Shown here piece after piece: positions 7,376 to 7,740 of a stretch of 7,740 nt of DNA. How positions within the stretch are numbered: position 1 is the stretch's first letter; each line of letters starts with the position of its first letter. Source of the DNA: Pseudomonadota bacterium. GTDB taxonomy: Bacteria; Pseudomonadota; Alphaproteobacteria; Rhizobiales; Rhizobiaceae. The notes under the pieces were generated by a model. That model did not search any database, was not told the DNA's origin, and was given only the letters and a program-made list of their open reading frames with translations. A program made the position numbers and the translations under genes. The DNA is taken from assembly GCA_023388675.1 (NCBI GenBank), contig JAEWFU010000115.1, positions 1-7,740 on the forward strand, given 5' to 3'.

Positions 7376-7461
7376 CGCTGCATCATCCAGCCAGCATTTT
7401 CACTGGCACTATTCTAGCATCGGTGCGCTTAAGCTTTGGTGAAGCGGAGCGCATCAATGCG

Positions 7462-7493
7462 AAACGAAAATGGCCGCCCGGAGGGCGGCCATT
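7462..7493 (-). terminator. Rho-independent terminator of pilA
   Basis: A perfect 10-bp GC-rich inverted repeat, ATGGCCGCCC (7470-7479) and GGGCGGCCAT (7483-7492), has a three-base loop. One more A-T pair, and a bulged extension to 7464/7496, are possible. Reading along the minus strand the stem is followed by TTTTCGTTT. It lies about 40 bases after the pilA stop and before cpaA, so it should end most pilin transcripts and keep pilA at higher mRNA levels than the assembly genes. Confidence 0.75.
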
Positions 7494-7506
7494 CGTCTGG
7501 ATGGAC

Positions 7507-7529
7507 AACCTGCCAGAGCAGGTTTTTTT
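7507..7529 (+). terminator. Terminator-like hairpin with T tract on the plus strand, just after pilA
   Basis: AACCTGC (7507-7513), loop CAGA, GCAGGTT (7518-7524) is a perfect 7-bp stem followed by five more T on the plus strand. The form is that of a terminator for rightward transcripts, yet no plus-strand gene is seen in the window. It may block antisense transcription into pilA. On the pilA mRNA the same hairpin, three bases of A-tract context after the stop, could instead protect the 3' end. Confidence 0.45.
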
Positions 7530-7532
7530 GGA

Positions 7533-7715
7533 TTAGTTCCGCGTCTGAGCATCCTCCAGCTCGTCGGCCAGGAAGCTGAACTGGTTATCCAGCGCGTTGC
7601 CGAGCGTGGAAGCACCGGCAACGATGGCGAGCGCGATGAGGGCTGCGATCAGGCCGTACTCGATGGCGGTCGCGCCGGATTCGTCCTTAACAAAACGTGC
7701 AACGATCTTCGACAT
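7533..7715 (-). CDS. pilA: Flp-family type IVc pilin
   Basis: Structural subunit of the Tad/Flp pilus. The 60-residue prepilin has a short basic leader ending in Gly14, then the Flp signature ATAIEYGLIAALIALAIVAG. Cleavage by CpaA after Gly14 would leave a 46-residue mature pilin with Glu5 and Tyr6, the conserved pair of the family, at residues 19-20 of the precursor. The hydrophobic helix runs to about residue 35. The C-terminus is hydrophilic and acidic (LADELEDAQ, 49-57). AAGGAG lies 6 bases before the ATG, the best ribosome binding site in the window, in line with high expression. It heads the gene order and is separated from cpaA by a terminator. Its promoter is outside the window. Confidence 0.96.
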   Translation of the reverse strand: MSKIVARFVKDESGATAIEYGLIAALIALAIVAGASTLGNALDNQFSFLADELEDAQTRN

Positions 7716-7721
7716 GGTGAG

Positions 7722-7727
7722 CTCCTT
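7722..7727 (-). promoter_or_regulatory. Strong ribosome binding site of pilA
   Basis: AAGGAG on the minus strand stands 6 bases before the pilA ATG at 7713-7715. It fixes the start and fits a highly translated major pilin. Confidence 0.8.
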
Positions 7728-7740
7728 ACTCGATGTGTTT

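Larger units (their letters stand above)
7376..7532. other. Intergenic region between pilA and cpaA with two hairpins
   Basis: This 157-base gap holds no gene on either strand. The half next to pilA contains two hairpins, listed separately. The half next to cpaA (7376-7460) could carry a promoter for cpaA. A TAGAAT on the minus strand near 7412-7417 resembles a -10 box, but I see no -35 element at proper spacing. Confidence 0.6.

Noticed and set aside
6812..7417. Open frame of 201 codons on the plus strand across cpaA
   Set aside because: Antisense to cpaA, which has both catalytic aspartates; the plus-strand product is a Gln/Arg/His-rich shadow.
1..7740. A previously undescribed system in the window
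   Set aside because: Every gene is a recognisable member of the known tad/cpa Flp pilus set in its usual order; there is no extra gene or insertion to support a new system.

Overview
The window is a single-strand, gene-dense block from a tad/cpa locus, which encodes a Flp-type (type IVc) pilus secretion machine. All eight recognised genes lie on the minus strand, so transcription runs from the right edge (7740) to the left edge (1). High GC content, GC-rich codon third positions and the gene order pilA-cpaA-cpaB-cpaC-cpaD-cpaE-cpaF-tadB all point to an alphaproteobacterium. The protein sequences look most like the Hyphomicrobiales (rhizobial/Phyllobacteriaceae-like relatives). That placement is from recalled family resemblance, not a search.

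Right to left: a small Flp pilin (7533-7715) has a good ribosome binding site, and its promoter lies beyond the window. A 157-base gap follows, holding two hairpins. One is a strong terminator candidate for the pilin transcript; the other has its T tract on the plus strand. Next is the prepilin peptidase cpaA (6854-7375). A 133-base AT-rich gap follows, probably carrying the promoter of the assembly genes, with two CtrA-like near-matches and a leader hairpin. Then comes a tight run of cpaB, cpaC, cpaD, cpaE, cpaF and tadB. cpaB and cpaC overlap by 4 bases and the other gaps are 12 to 44 bases, consistent with one operon. tadB is cut by the left edge; the usual next genes (tadC and others) would lie outside.

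Together: CpaA cleaves the pilin leader. The ATPase CpaF, on the inner-membrane platform protein TadB, powers polymerisation. CpaE acts as the ParA/MinD-like localisation factor. CpaB and the lipoprotein CpaD link the machine to the outer membrane, where CpaC forms the secretin pore.

I found no mobile element, CRISPR array, tRNA/rRNA or new system here. The long plus-strand reading frames are shadows of the minus-strand genes. The points most worth checking are the intergenic regulatory signals and the lysine-to-serine change in the CpaE P-loop.
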